A stretch of DNA of 22,150 nt, taken from Deltaproteobacteria bacterium (lineage in GTDB: Bacteria; Desulfobacterota; Deferrimicrobia; Deferrimicrobiales; Deferrimicrobiaceae). Positions 13,644 to 20,985 of this stretch are shown piece by piece; the stretch's first letter is position 1; the number at the start of each line of letters is the position of its first letter. The notes below the pieces were generated by a model that saw only the letters and a program-made list of their open reading frames with translations, had not been told where the DNA came from and did no database searches. The position numbers were made by a program, and so were the translations under genes. Location of the stretch: positions 1-22,150 of the forward strand of contig PQAK01000112.1 in NCBI GenBank assembly GCA_003105225.1, read 5' to 3'.

Positions 13644-14852
13644 GTGCCGCGGTACGAGTACAACGCGATCGACGACTACGGGAAGAAGGCCCGTGGGACG
13701 ATGTTCGCGCCGGACGAAGGCGGATTGCGCGCCTTGCTGGCGGGGATGGGGCTTCACCTGCTCGACGCGCGGGAGCGGTCGCCGGGAAGCGGCCTTCTCC
13801 TCTTCCGGAAAGGGATCCGTCGCTCCGACCTCATCCAGTTCACGTTCCACCTGAAAACGCTGGTCGCGGCAGGCGTTCCCATCGTCGCCGCCCTGGGCGA
13901 CCTTGCCGACCAGACCGAGCATCCGGCTTTCCGCGACGTGATCCAGGACATTCGGCGGAACCTCCAGTCGGGGGCGGGGCTGTCCGACTCCTTCGCGCTC
14001 CACCCCTCGGCGTTCCCCGAAATCTACGTCAGCATCGTGCGCGCCGGCGAGACGACGGGAAACCTCGAGAGCGCCCTGGCCGACCTCGTGAAGTTCCTCA
14101 CGTGGCAGGAGGAACTGTCCCGGACCATAAAACAGGCGACCTACTATCCGGTCACGGTGGTCTGCGCGGTGGCGGGCCTGATCTTCATCCTGTTCGCTTT
14201 CGTCTTTCCGCGATTCCTGACGATCTTCAAGACGGCGCAGGTGGAGCTTCCCCTTCCGACGCGGATCGTGATCGCCGTGAGCGTGTTCTTCAGGGACTAC
14301 GGGCTTTTCCTCCTCGCGGGAGCGGCGCTTGGTCTCCTCCTGCTCCGCCTCTACCGCCGCACCGAGAGCGGGCGGCTGCGGATGGACGGCTGGAAGCTCC
14401 GCATCCCGGTCCTTGGGAAGCTGCTCCGCGCCATCGAGATCAGCCAGTTCAGCCACTACCTGGCTTCTCTTTTCCGATCGGGCGTGGAGATGACCCAATC
14501 CCTCTGGGTGGTGGAGAAGCTCATCGGGAACCGCGTCATCGCCTCGGTGGTCCGCGACGCACGCGAGGAGCTCATCGCCGGGGGCGCCCTTTCGGCGGCG
14601 CTGCGCAAGTCGGGGGAGTTTCCCCCCATGGTGCTGCGCATGGTCTCGGCGGGGGAGACCAGCGGGAACCTGGACGAAACGCTGGAGAACGTGTCGAGCT
14701 ACTACGACCAGGAGATCCCCCTCGCCGTCAAGAAGACGTTCGCGGTCCTCGAGCCGGTCGTCATCCTGGTCCTGGCCACGGTCGTCCTGGGGGCCGCCCT
14801 CTCCTTCTTCATGGCCCTCTACAAGATGGTCGGCGTCATGGGAGGAAGGTAA
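13644..14852 (+). CDS. Inner-membrane platform protein (GspF/PilC/MshG-like)
   Basis: A 402-residue polytopic protein of the GspF/PilC family that couples the cytoplasmic ATPase to pseudopilin assembly. It has the duplicated GspF domain: the first copy near 62-185 (LIQFTFHLKTLVAAGVPIVAAL ... VRAGETTGNLESAL), the second near 262-390 (ISQFSHYLASLFRSGVEMTQSL ... VSAGETSGNLDETLENVSSYYDQEI). Membrane segments are near 168-190, 213-236 and 371-395. The start is GTG at 13644, supported by GGGGAGGGG at 13633-13641 and 12 bases after the ATPase stop; the beginning MPRYEYNAID is typical of the family. The stop lies only 4 bases before the second pseudopilin, so the three genes are probably co-transcribed. 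Confidence 0.94.
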   Translation: MPRYEYNAIDDYGKKARGTMFAPDEGGLRALLAGMGLHLLDARERSPGSGLLLFRKGIRRSDLIQFTFHLKTLVAAGVPIVAALGDLADQTEHPAFRDVIQDIRRNLQSGAGLSDSFALHPSAFPEIYVSIVRAGETTGNLESALADLVKFLTWQEELSRTIKQATYYPVTVVCAVAGLIFILFAFVFPRFLTIFKTAQVELPLPTRIVIAVSVFFRDYGLFLLAGAALGLLLLRLYRRTESGRLRMDGWKLRIPVLGKLLRAIEISQFSHYLASLFRSGVEMTQSLWVVEKLIGNRVIASVVRDAREELIAGGALSAALRKSGEFPPMVLRMVSAGETSGNLDETLENVSSYYDQEIPLAVKKTFAVLEPVVILVLATVVLGAALSFFMALYKMVGVMGGR

Positions 14853-14856
14853 GGCG

Positions 14857-15636
14857 ATGCGGCGGCGGGGGTTCACGCTGATCGAGGTGATCATCGCCAT
14901 CGCGATCATCTCGATCCTGGCGTCGATGGCGGTCCCGTACGCGGCCCAACTGATCGACAAGTCGCGGGAGGAGAGCACGCGCAAGGAGATGGAGAATCTC
15001 TACAGCACGATCCTGGGGGATCCCAAGATCCCGACCGGCGGAACCGTGGGAGACATGGGGAGGCTGCCGAACAACCTCGCGGAGCTCAACGTGCGAGGGG
15101 CGCAGCCCTTGGGGAGCACCGGGCTGTTGGGGGTGAAGTTCGGATGGTTCGGGCCGTACGTCAACGCCGGCTTCGACCCGCAGGGCTACCGGAATGACGC
15201 GTGGGGGACGGGCTACGCCTACGGCAACCCCGGGGCGGGGCAGATCCGGAGCGCCGGGCCGGACCGGACGATGGGAACCGCGGACGACCTGATCTATCCT
15301 CCCAACGCCGTGACCTTCACGGGCCGGCTGCTCGTCAACCTGTACGTATGGGACGCGGGAGCGGGGATGTACCGCCTGAACCCGCAGCCCGCCGCGGTCA
15401 CGCAGATGGGGGTGACATTCTATTACTCCAGCAACGGCAGCCAGGGCAGCGTGTCCATCACGGTCCCGCCGTCCGCGGCGGGGCCTCCGTATTCGTTCAA
15501 CGGTTTCCATGCCGGGCTCCATGCGGTGACCGGGACCTGCCAGCTGGCCGGCAGCCCTTCCGCCGCGACCGGGCAAGCGGTGGTCTACGTGCCCGGCAAC
15601 AACCAGCAGGCGCAACTGAGCCTGTACCTGAGATGA
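14857..15636 (+). CDS. GspG-like pseudopilin with long C-terminal extension (second pilin)
   Basis: A 259-residue prepilin with a minimal leader, MRRRG^FTLIEVIIAIAIISILASMAVPY: cleavage after Gly5 leaves Phe1 and Glu5. The globular part shows degenerate GspG-like marks (DPQGYRNDAWGTGYAYG, then IRSAGPDRTMGTADD near residue 130), followed by about 110 extra residues beyond normal GspG length (roughly 150-259), rich in Gly, Ser, Val and Tyr with alternating hydrophobic residues suggesting beta strands, and one cysteine (GTCQLAG). The extension could be a tip or adhesin-like domain, or decorate the fibre; no known domain is recognised. ATG 14857 is preceded by GGAGGAAGG at the end of the platform gene. 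Compared with the first pilin it lacks a private terminator, so it is probably made at a lower level, as for a minor subunit. Confidence 0.88.
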   Translation: MRRRGFTLIEVIIAIAIISILASMAVPYAAQLIDKSREESTRKEMENLYSTILGDPKIPTGGTVGDMGRLPNNLAELNVRGAQPLGSTGLLGVKFGWFGPYVNAGFDPQGYRNDAWGTGYAYGNPGAGQIRSAGPDRTMGTADDLIYPPNAVTFTGRLLVNLYVWDAGAGMYRLNPQPAAVTQMGVTFYYSSNGSQGSVSITVPPSAAGPPYSFNGFHAGLHAVTGTCQLAGSPSAATGQAVVYVPGNNQQAQLSLYLR

Positions 15637-15639
15637 CGC

Positions 15640-17235
15640 ATGGCGCTTAGCGCAAAGGGAAGAATGCTGGCGGTGGAGGTTTCCCCCCGTGTGATCCGGG
15701 TGGCGGAGTTCGTTCCGAACACCGTACCCGTGCAGGTCACCCTCGCCGCAACGATGGAGCGCCCGGGGGGGGAGCCTGCCGTCGTGGGGCAGGCCCTCCG
15801 GGGATTCCTCGGCGAGCGCGGCTTTACGGCAACCCGGGCGCTGGTCAGCTATTCCGGCCCCGTGATCGAGCACCGGATCTACCCGTTGCCTCCCGCGAAC
15901 CGGGAGTCGCGCGAGGCGCTGTTGCGGGGAAAGGTCGCCCAGGAAATTTCCACGCCGGTCGCGGAGCTGCGGGTTTCCGGCGAAGTCGTGGGGAAGCTGA
16001 CGGAAGGGGGGGTGGAGCGCCAGGAGGTGCTCACGGCCTTCACTCCCGAGTTCGAGATCCGGCGGCTCACCTTCCTCCTGATCGAAGCGGGGATTTCGCC
16101 GGCGCGGGTGGCCTCCGTGCCGTTGGCGCTCGCGGCGCTGCATCCCGGGGACCAGAAGGAGGTCCTCGCGGGATTTGTCCATTCCGAGCCCGGCCGCGGC
16201 GTGATCGGCATCTCGGACGGGGGGAAGCTGCGGTTCGCGCGCGAATTCGCGCTCGAGACGCCGGTCCGGGCCGCGGCCGCCGCCCCCGATATCCCGGACT
16301 ACAAGACGCTCGACCTGGAAGGAGCGGAGACGGCTGCGGAATCGTCCGTCCCTTCCGACGAGGAGGCGCTGGCGGAGCGCATGGTGACGGAGCTGACCCG
16401 CTCCCTCCTCTATTTCCGGCAGCTATCCCGTGGAGGCGCGATCTCGCGGCTCTACTGGAGCGGGGAGAGACCCTCTTCCGAAGCGACGCGCCTCATCCGG
16501 GAGCGATTGAAGCTGGAGATATTGCCGCATCCCGCCGCGTCCGCGTCCGTCTTCGGGCCGGGACCGCAAGGAGATCCGGCGGAGTTCGGCGTCCCCATCG
16601 GGCTGGCGGTGGCGGGACAGGTGCCGGACCAGATCAATCTGCTTCCGGAAGGGTATCTCCGGCGGGAAAAACGCCGGGGAAATCTCGCTGCGGCGGTGGT
16701 CCTGGCCGCTGTGTTCCTGGCCGCCAATATCGCCCTCTACGCCGGTCTGAACAACGCGGCGGTCCGCTACCGGGAGGTGCTCGCGGGGACCGCCGAGGTC
16801 TCGCAGCGAAGCGCCGGCATGCAGGAGGGATTCGCCCGCTGGGTATCCCTGCGCAAGGCGTCGATGGAGGCTTCTTCCGGGGAACGGGCCCTGCGCACCC
16901 CCTTTACCAGGTGGAAAGCCTTGTTCGCCTCGCTGGGAGCCCCGGTTCCGCCGGAGATGGCGTTTACGAGCGTAACCGTCGACCGGGAGGGGGCCGGTTA
17001 CCGCGGAGAGCTTCGAGGGAAGGTCCGGGGGAAAAACGCGGCGGAAGCGCAGGAGAAGGTCAACGGCTTTCTTGCCGCGGTCCGCAGGCAGGGGATGGCC
17101 GCCGAACCGCGGTACGTACCCGTCGAGGTGCGGCCGCTGCGCGCAGGGGAAGGCGCAGCGTACGAGCAGGAGTTCCTGGTGGCGTTCCGCCTGTCGGCGG
17201 ATGGAGAGGAGGCGACCGGTGATGGGAAGCCTTAA
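15640..17235 (+). CDS. PilM-PilN fusion protein (GspL/MshI-like assembly protein)
   Basis: A 531-residue protein combining two usually separate alignment-complex components. Residues 1-325 look like a PilM-type actin-fold cytoplasmic domain (AVEVSPRVIRVAEF; ALVSYSGPVIEHRIYPLP; FTPEFEIRRLTFLLIEAGISPARVASVPLAL; GVIGISDGGKLRFAREF). Residues 332-336 are INLLP, the conserved N-terminal tag that PilN uses to dock on PilM, followed by a single membrane segment (348-370) and a periplasmic ferredoxin-like region (about 375-520). This is the GspL arrangement but with a recognisable PilN junction. The ATG at 15640 follows the pilin stop by 3 bases; its Shine-Dalgarno is weak. It sits immediately before the PilO-like gene, as expected. 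The assignment rests on fold-level signatures and context rather than high identity. Confidence 0.82.
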   Translation: MALSAKGRMLAVEVSPRVIRVAEFVPNTVPVQVTLAATMERPGGEPAVVGQALRGFLGERGFTATRALVSYSGPVIEHRIYPLPPANRESREALLRGKVAQEISTPVAELRVSGEVVGKLTEGGVERQEVLTAFTPEFEIRRLTFLLIEAGISPARVASVPLALAALHPGDQKEVLAGFVHSEPGRGVIGISDGGKLRFAREFALETPVRAAAAAPDIPDYKTLDLEGAETAAESSVPSDEEALAERMVTELTRSLLYFRQLSRGGAISRLYWSGERPSSEATRLIRERLKLEILPHPAASASVFGPGPQGDPAEFGVPIGLAVAGQVPDQINLLPEGYLRREKRRGNLAAAVVLAAVFLAANIALYAGLNNAAVRYREVLAGTAEVSQRSAGMQEGFARWVSLRKASMEASSGERALRTPFTRWKALFASLGAPVPPEMAFTSVTVDREGAGYRGELRGKVRGKNAAEAQEKVNGFLAAVRRQGMAAEPRYVPVEVRPLRAGEGAAYEQEFLVAFRLSADGEEATGDGKP

Positions 17236-17818
17236 GAAAGGAGGGGTGCTTCCTCTCCTCGGCGCGCTGGCAATCCTGTCCGCCGCATCCTATCTCCTGT
17301 GTTTTGCGCCGAAGATCCGTGAAGTCCAAAGGCTCAAGGAAGAGGTTGCGGTAAAACAAGCCGAGATGGGAGCCGCGGTCCGGACATGGGGGAGGATGGC
17401 CGGCACTTCCGGCGCGGAAAGCCGGCGGTGGGTGGAACAGCTCTCGGTATGGCGGGAGAAGGTCCCCGAGACGCCGGAGACGGACGTGCTCATGACGGAA
17501 ATCGGCCGACAGGTGGTCCTCCATCATCTGAAAGGGTTCCGCCTGTCCCTTCCCACGGACGCAAAAGCGGAAAAAATCGGCGCCGTCGAAGGGCCCGGGG
17601 CGTCCGCGGAGGGGGCGGTGCAGGAGAAGAACGCGGTTGCGGAGGAAATCCGGTTTCGCCTCTCCTTCTTCTCCACCTATCGAGATATGGCCGAGTTCGT
17701 CGATGGAATCCCCAGGATGAAGCGATTGCTGTCGATACGGTCGATCGCCGTCAAGGAGCGAGACGGAGAGATGGAAACGACGCTGGAGCTTTCGGCGTTT
17801 CACCGGAAGGCGCAATGA
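17222..17818 (+). CDS. PilO-like (GspM/MshJ-like) inner-membrane assembly protein
   Basis: A 198-residue bitopic protein: short cytoplasmic N-terminus, one membrane segment (9-28), a coiled-coil stretch (30-50: IREVQRLKEEVAVKQAEM) and a periplasmic ferredoxin-like domain whose end FRLSFFSTYRDMAEFVDGIPRMKRLLSIRSIAV matches the PilO pattern. PilO pairs with PilN in the periplasm to link the platform with the secretin-associated lipoprotein. ATG 17222 overlaps the PilM-PilN fusion by 14 bases and has GGAGG at 17208-17212; GTG at 17219 is an alternative. The stop overlaps the next start (ATGA). Sequence divergence in this family is high, so context adds much of the confidence. Confidence 0.8.
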   Translation: MGSLKKGGVLPLLGALAILSAASYLLCFAPKIREVQRLKEEVAVKQAEMGAAVRTWGRMAGTSGAESRRWVEQLSVWREKVPETPETDVLMTEIGRQVVLHHLKGFRLSLPTDAKAEKIGAVEGPGASAEGAVQEKNAVAEEIRFRLSFFSTYRDMAEFVDGIPRMKRLLSIRSIAVKERDGEMETTLELSAFHRKAQ

Positions 17819-18381
17819 AGAAAACCGTACGGGAGTGGATGCAGGACCGGCGGGTGGCGGCGGCGTTGGCGGCTCTGGCCGTTCTGCTCGCCGGGTACCG
17901 GTACTATCCCGGATGCGGCGCAAAGGCTCGAGGCACTTTTCCTTTTCCCGCTGCGGTAGCGGTCCCGCAGCCGGGCATTCCGGCGCCCGCCGGGGCGACG
18001 GACCGGCCTCCGGCGGATGCCGGAACGAACGCACCGCCGGCACGTCCGGCCGCGGAGCTCGCATGGTCGTGGGGAAGGAATCCGTTCCTTCCCCCCTGGA
18101 GGGAAAGAGGCGCCGGCGAGACGGCGGCCGCCCCCGCCGGCCTCGAGAGCCAGGCAGGGGCGGAAATCCCGCCGCGACTGCGCGGGACGGTGATCTCGGG
18201 AAATTCCGGGATCGCCATCTTCGGCAACCGCCTGGTTCCGCTCGGAGGGACCGTCGGGGAATGGACGGTGGAACGAGTGGGCCCCTACGGCGTCTCGTTG
18301 CGCAAGGGGAAGGAGATCCGCGTGATGGAGCTTTACAAGCCCGTACCTGCGGGCGCCAAGGACAGAGGAGGAGACCGGTGA
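17815..18381 (+). CDS. PilP/GspC/MshK-like periplasmic coupling protein
   Basis: A 188-residue bitopic protein with a membrane segment at 13-30, a proline/alanine-rich periplasmic linker (41-82), the motif SWGRNPFLPP (85-94), and a small beta domain (about 119-174: LRGTVISGNSGIAIFGNRLVPLGGTVGEWTVERVGPYGVSL). A GR(D/N)PF motif followed by a compact beta domain is the pattern of PilP and of the homology region of GspC, both of which touch the N-terminal domains of the secretin. The membrane anchor, rather than a lipoprotein signal, is more like GspC or MshK than PilP. It overlaps the PilO-like gene by 4 bases and the secretin gene by 4 bases (GTGA), supporting a coupled operon. Confidence 0.72.
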   Translation: MKKTVREWMQDRRVAAALAALAVLLAGYRYYPGCGAKARGTFPFPAAVAVPQPGIPAPAGATDRPPADAGTNAPPARPAAELAWSWGRNPFLPPWRERGAGETAAAPAGLESQAGAEIPPRLRGTVISGNSGIAIFGNRLVPLGGTVGEWTVERVGPYGVSLRKGKEIRVMELYKPVPAGAKDRGGDR

Positions 18382-20081
18382 AAACATTGCTCGCGGTGCG
18401 AGGCAGGCTGCCGTTCGGGATGTTCGCCGTGGCCTGCGCCGGGATTTGCCTGGCGGGGTGGGGGTGCACGAAGCTCCAGACGGTCCGGAAGGCGCCTCCG
18501 CCGAAGGTGTCCGCTGCGCGCGAGGCTCCCGCTCCTGCACGGGGCGATGCGCTTGGAGGCACGGGCCTCTCCGTCCGGCCTCTCCCGGATGCGCCGGTGG
18601 AGGCGGAGGAGGCGGCGAAGCAGTCGCCCGGGGAGTTCCGCAAGGCGGCTCGCCGGTACACCCTGGTGTTGGCGGGAGCCGACGCGAGGGAACTGTTCCT
18701 CTCCCTGGCGAAGGAGAACGACTTCAACCTCGTTCTCTCCCCGGAGGTTTCCGGCGCGGTGACGATGGACATCAAGGAAGCCACCGCTCCCGAGATCATG
18801 GAGGAGGTGTGCGGATTGCTGGGTTGCCGCCTGGAATTTACGGGAAAAACGGTCCGCGTCCTCCCCGAGAGGCGCGTAACGCGGGTCTTCCGGCTGGATT
18901 ACCTGCTGACCACCCGGACCGGCTCCGGGTCCCTCACCGCTTCCACCTCCACGGGAAGCGGTGCCACGACCACCACCGCCGGCGGAGCCGCCGTGTCGGG
19001 CGGCGCCGCGGGAGGGGGCGGGGAGAGCGAGAGTCGCAACACGATCAGCACGGATGAGAAGTTCGATCTCTGGACGGGGATCCAGGATGAGGTGCAGTCG
19101 CTGCTGTCGGGCGGGGACGCCAGGGTGGCGGTGAACCGCGCAGCCGGCACCCTCGCGGTCACCGACTATCCCGCGAACCTCGACCGCATCGCCGATTACC
19201 TTAAGGTCCTCGATTCCCGCATGCGGAACGGCGTGGTCATCGAGGCGAAGATCCTCGAGATCACCCTCGACGACGAGACCCAGTACGGGATCAATTGGAC
19301 CGCCCTGCCGGACCTGTCGTCGCTTTCCCTGAAGGGGAACCTCGCGGGCGGCGCCACCGCCATCCAGAACCTCTCGGCCGGCACCACCTCGTTCCAGATC
19401 GGGGTCGCCGGCGGCAGGTTCAACGCGGTCATCGACGCGCTCGCCCAGCAGGGGCAGATCAACGTCCTCTCCGCTCCGAAAGTGTCGACGCTGAACAACC
19501 AGAAGGCGATCATCCGGATCGGCAGGCAGGACGTCTTCTTCCGGGCGGTGGTCACCCCCGCGACGACCACCTCGGCGGCCTTCGTGACCTTTACGCCCGA
19601 TACGATCACCGAGGGGATCATCCTGAGCGTGACGCCGCAGATCGGCCGGGACGGCAGGATCCTGCTCGCCATCCACCCCTCGATTACGGAAAAGGTGGGT
19701 ACGGCATCGGCCCCCGACGGAAACACCGCGCCGATCGTCGACGTCCGCGAGACGAACACGATGGTGACGGTGCCGGACGGAGAGACCGTCTTCATCGGGG
19801 GACTGATGCAGGAGCGCACGCAGGAGACCGTCAAGAGCGTTCCCTTGCTGGGGGACATTCCGTTTCTGGGGGTCCTTTTCCGGAACACGGACCAGACGAA
19901 GAAAAAGACGGAGCTCGTAATTCTCATCACCCCCAGAATCGTGAACGAGAGCAACGCTGCGCAGATTGCGGGCGGGGAGCAGGAGCGGCTGTACCGCTCC
20001 GACCGGGGGTACCACGCGGGAGGGAGGCCATGGGTGTACGGAACCGAAGGGGAGATCAAAGGGCTGTCGCCCTGGGACTGA
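18378..20081 (+). CDS. Outer-membrane secretin (GspD/PilQ/MshL-like)
   Basis: A 567-residue secretin that would form the multimeric outer-membrane channel. N-terminal signal with hydrophobic stretch 11-29 and Cys30 in LAGWGC, possibly a lipoprotein although the -3 residue is not canonical. An STN/N0-like domain (93-165: YTLVLAGADARELFLSLAKENDFNLVL) is followed by an N-type domain containing a low-complexity Thr/Ser/Gly insert (178-216) and ending in LDRIADYLKVLD (268-279). The secretin core (285-522) has QINVLSAPKVSTLNNQKAIIRIG (360-382), VPDGETVFIGGL (465-476) and the signature VPLLGDIPFLGVLFRNTDQTKKKTELVILITPRIV. It has a GTG start at 18378 with an excellent GGAGGAG upstream. A single N-domain plus STN layout is closer to MshL/PilQ than to GspD with its three repeats. 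Confidence 0.93.
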   Translation: MKTLLAVRGRLPFGMFAVACAGICLAGWGCTKLQTVRKAPPPKVSAAREAPAPARGDALGGTGLSVRPLPDAPVEAEEAAKQSPGEFRKAARRYTLVLAGADARELFLSLAKENDFNLVLSPEVSGAVTMDIKEATAPEIMEEVCGLLGCRLEFTGKTVRVLPERRVTRVFRLDYLLTTRTGSGSLTASTSTGSGATTTTAGGAAVSGGAAGGGGESESRNTISTDEKFDLWTGIQDEVQSLLSGGDARVAVNRAAGTLAVTDYPANLDRIADYLKVLDSRMRNGVVIEAKILEITLDDETQYGINWTALPDLSSLSLKGNLAGGATAIQNLSAGTTSFQIGVAGGRFNAVIDALAQQGQINVLSAPKVSTLNNQKAIIRIGRQDVFFRAVVTPATTTSAAFVTFTPDTITEGIILSVTPQIGRDGRILLAIHPSITEKVGTASAPDGNTAPIVDVRETNTMVTVPDGETVFIGGLMQERTQETVKSVPLLGDIPFLGVLFRNTDQTKKKTELVILITPRIVNESNAAQIAGGEQERLYRSDRGYHAGGRPWVYGTEGEIKGLSPWD

Positions 20082-20082
20082 C

Positions 20083-20985
20083 ATGTACGAATCCTGGTTC
20101 GACCTGAAGGAGAAGCCGTTCTCCCTGACTCCCGACCCGGAATTCCTTTTCCTGTCGGGGAGCCATCAGGAGGCGCTGGATCATCTCCTGTACGGGCTGG
20201 AAAGCGGCGAGGGGTTCATCGTGGTCACGGGAGACATCGGCGTCGGGAAAACGACCGTGTGCCGCACCCTCCTCTCCCGGCTCCCGGACCGCTTCGCCAC
20301 CTCCCTGATCGTGAACCCGCTGTTGACCGAGAAGGAGCTGATCCGGGCGGTGCTGGAGGACTTCGGCGGGGAAACCCCTCCGGGCACCAAGAAGGACCTC
20401 CTGGATGCGCTCAACCGCTTCCTCCTCGCGGAAGCGGAAAAGGGGCGCCGTCCCGTCCTGATCGTGGACGAGGCGCAGAACCTGCCCCCGACGCTGTTGG
20501 AGCAGGTCCGGCTCCTGTCCAATCTGGAGACGGAGAAACGCAAGCTCCTTCAGATCGTCCTCATCGGCCAGAACGAGCTGAAGGAAAAGCTGGCGCTCTC
20601 CTCCCTCCGGCAGCTGAATCAGCGGGTCACCGTGCGCGCGGAGATCCGTCCGCTGCCGCGGAAGGAAACCGCGCGGTATATCGACCACCGGCTCGGCGTG
20701 GCGGGCGGGGGAGGGCGCGCGCTCCTCACCCGGGGTGCCGAAGGGGCGATCCACCGGCGCGCCGGCGGGGTCCCCCGCATCATCAACATGCTCTGCGACC
20801 GGGCGTTTCTTTCCGCCTACGTGAGAGGTTCCTCGAAGGTCGAGCGGAAGGATGTGCGCCGCGCATCGGAATCGCTGGATGTCCCGGGAAGCGCGGCAAC
20901 ACGGATGCTCCGGTGGGTCCCGTGGGTGGCGGCGCCGCTGGCCCTCCTCTGCGGACTACTCGCCGCGCACGGGAGGATCTTTTGA
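20083..20985 (+). CDS. ExeA/GspA/MshM-like AAA ATPase
   Basis: A 300-residue AAA ATPase. It begins MYESWFDLKEKPFSLTPDPEFLFLS, the hallmark start of ExeA/GspA and MshM. Walker A is GDIGVGKTT (50-58), Walker B VLIVDEAQ (125-132), and the arginine-containing sensor region lies around LRQLNQRVTVRAEIRPL. A C-terminal membrane segment (279-296) anchors it in the inner membrane with the ATPase in the cytoplasm. ExeA with ExeB helps insert and assemble the secretin through the peptidoglycan; MshM is its MSHA-locus relative. Typical ExeA has an additional peptidoglycan-binding periplasmic domain after the membrane segment, which is missing here (only a few residues follow). The stop overlaps the TPR gene start (TTGA). 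Confidence 0.88.
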   Translation: MYESWFDLKEKPFSLTPDPEFLFLSGSHQEALDHLLYGLESGEGFIVVTGDIGVGKTTVCRTLLSRLPDRFATSLIVNPLLTEKELIRAVLEDFGGETPPGTKKDLLDALNRFLLAEAEKGRRPVLIVDEAQNLPPTLLEQVRLLSNLETEKRKLLQIVLIGQNELKEKLALSSLRQLNQRVTVRAEIRPLPRKETARYIDHRLGVAGGGGRALLTRGAEGAIHRRAGGVPRIINMLCDRAFLSAYVRGSSKVERKDVRRASESLDVPGSAATRMLRWVPWVAAPLALLCGLLAAHGRIF

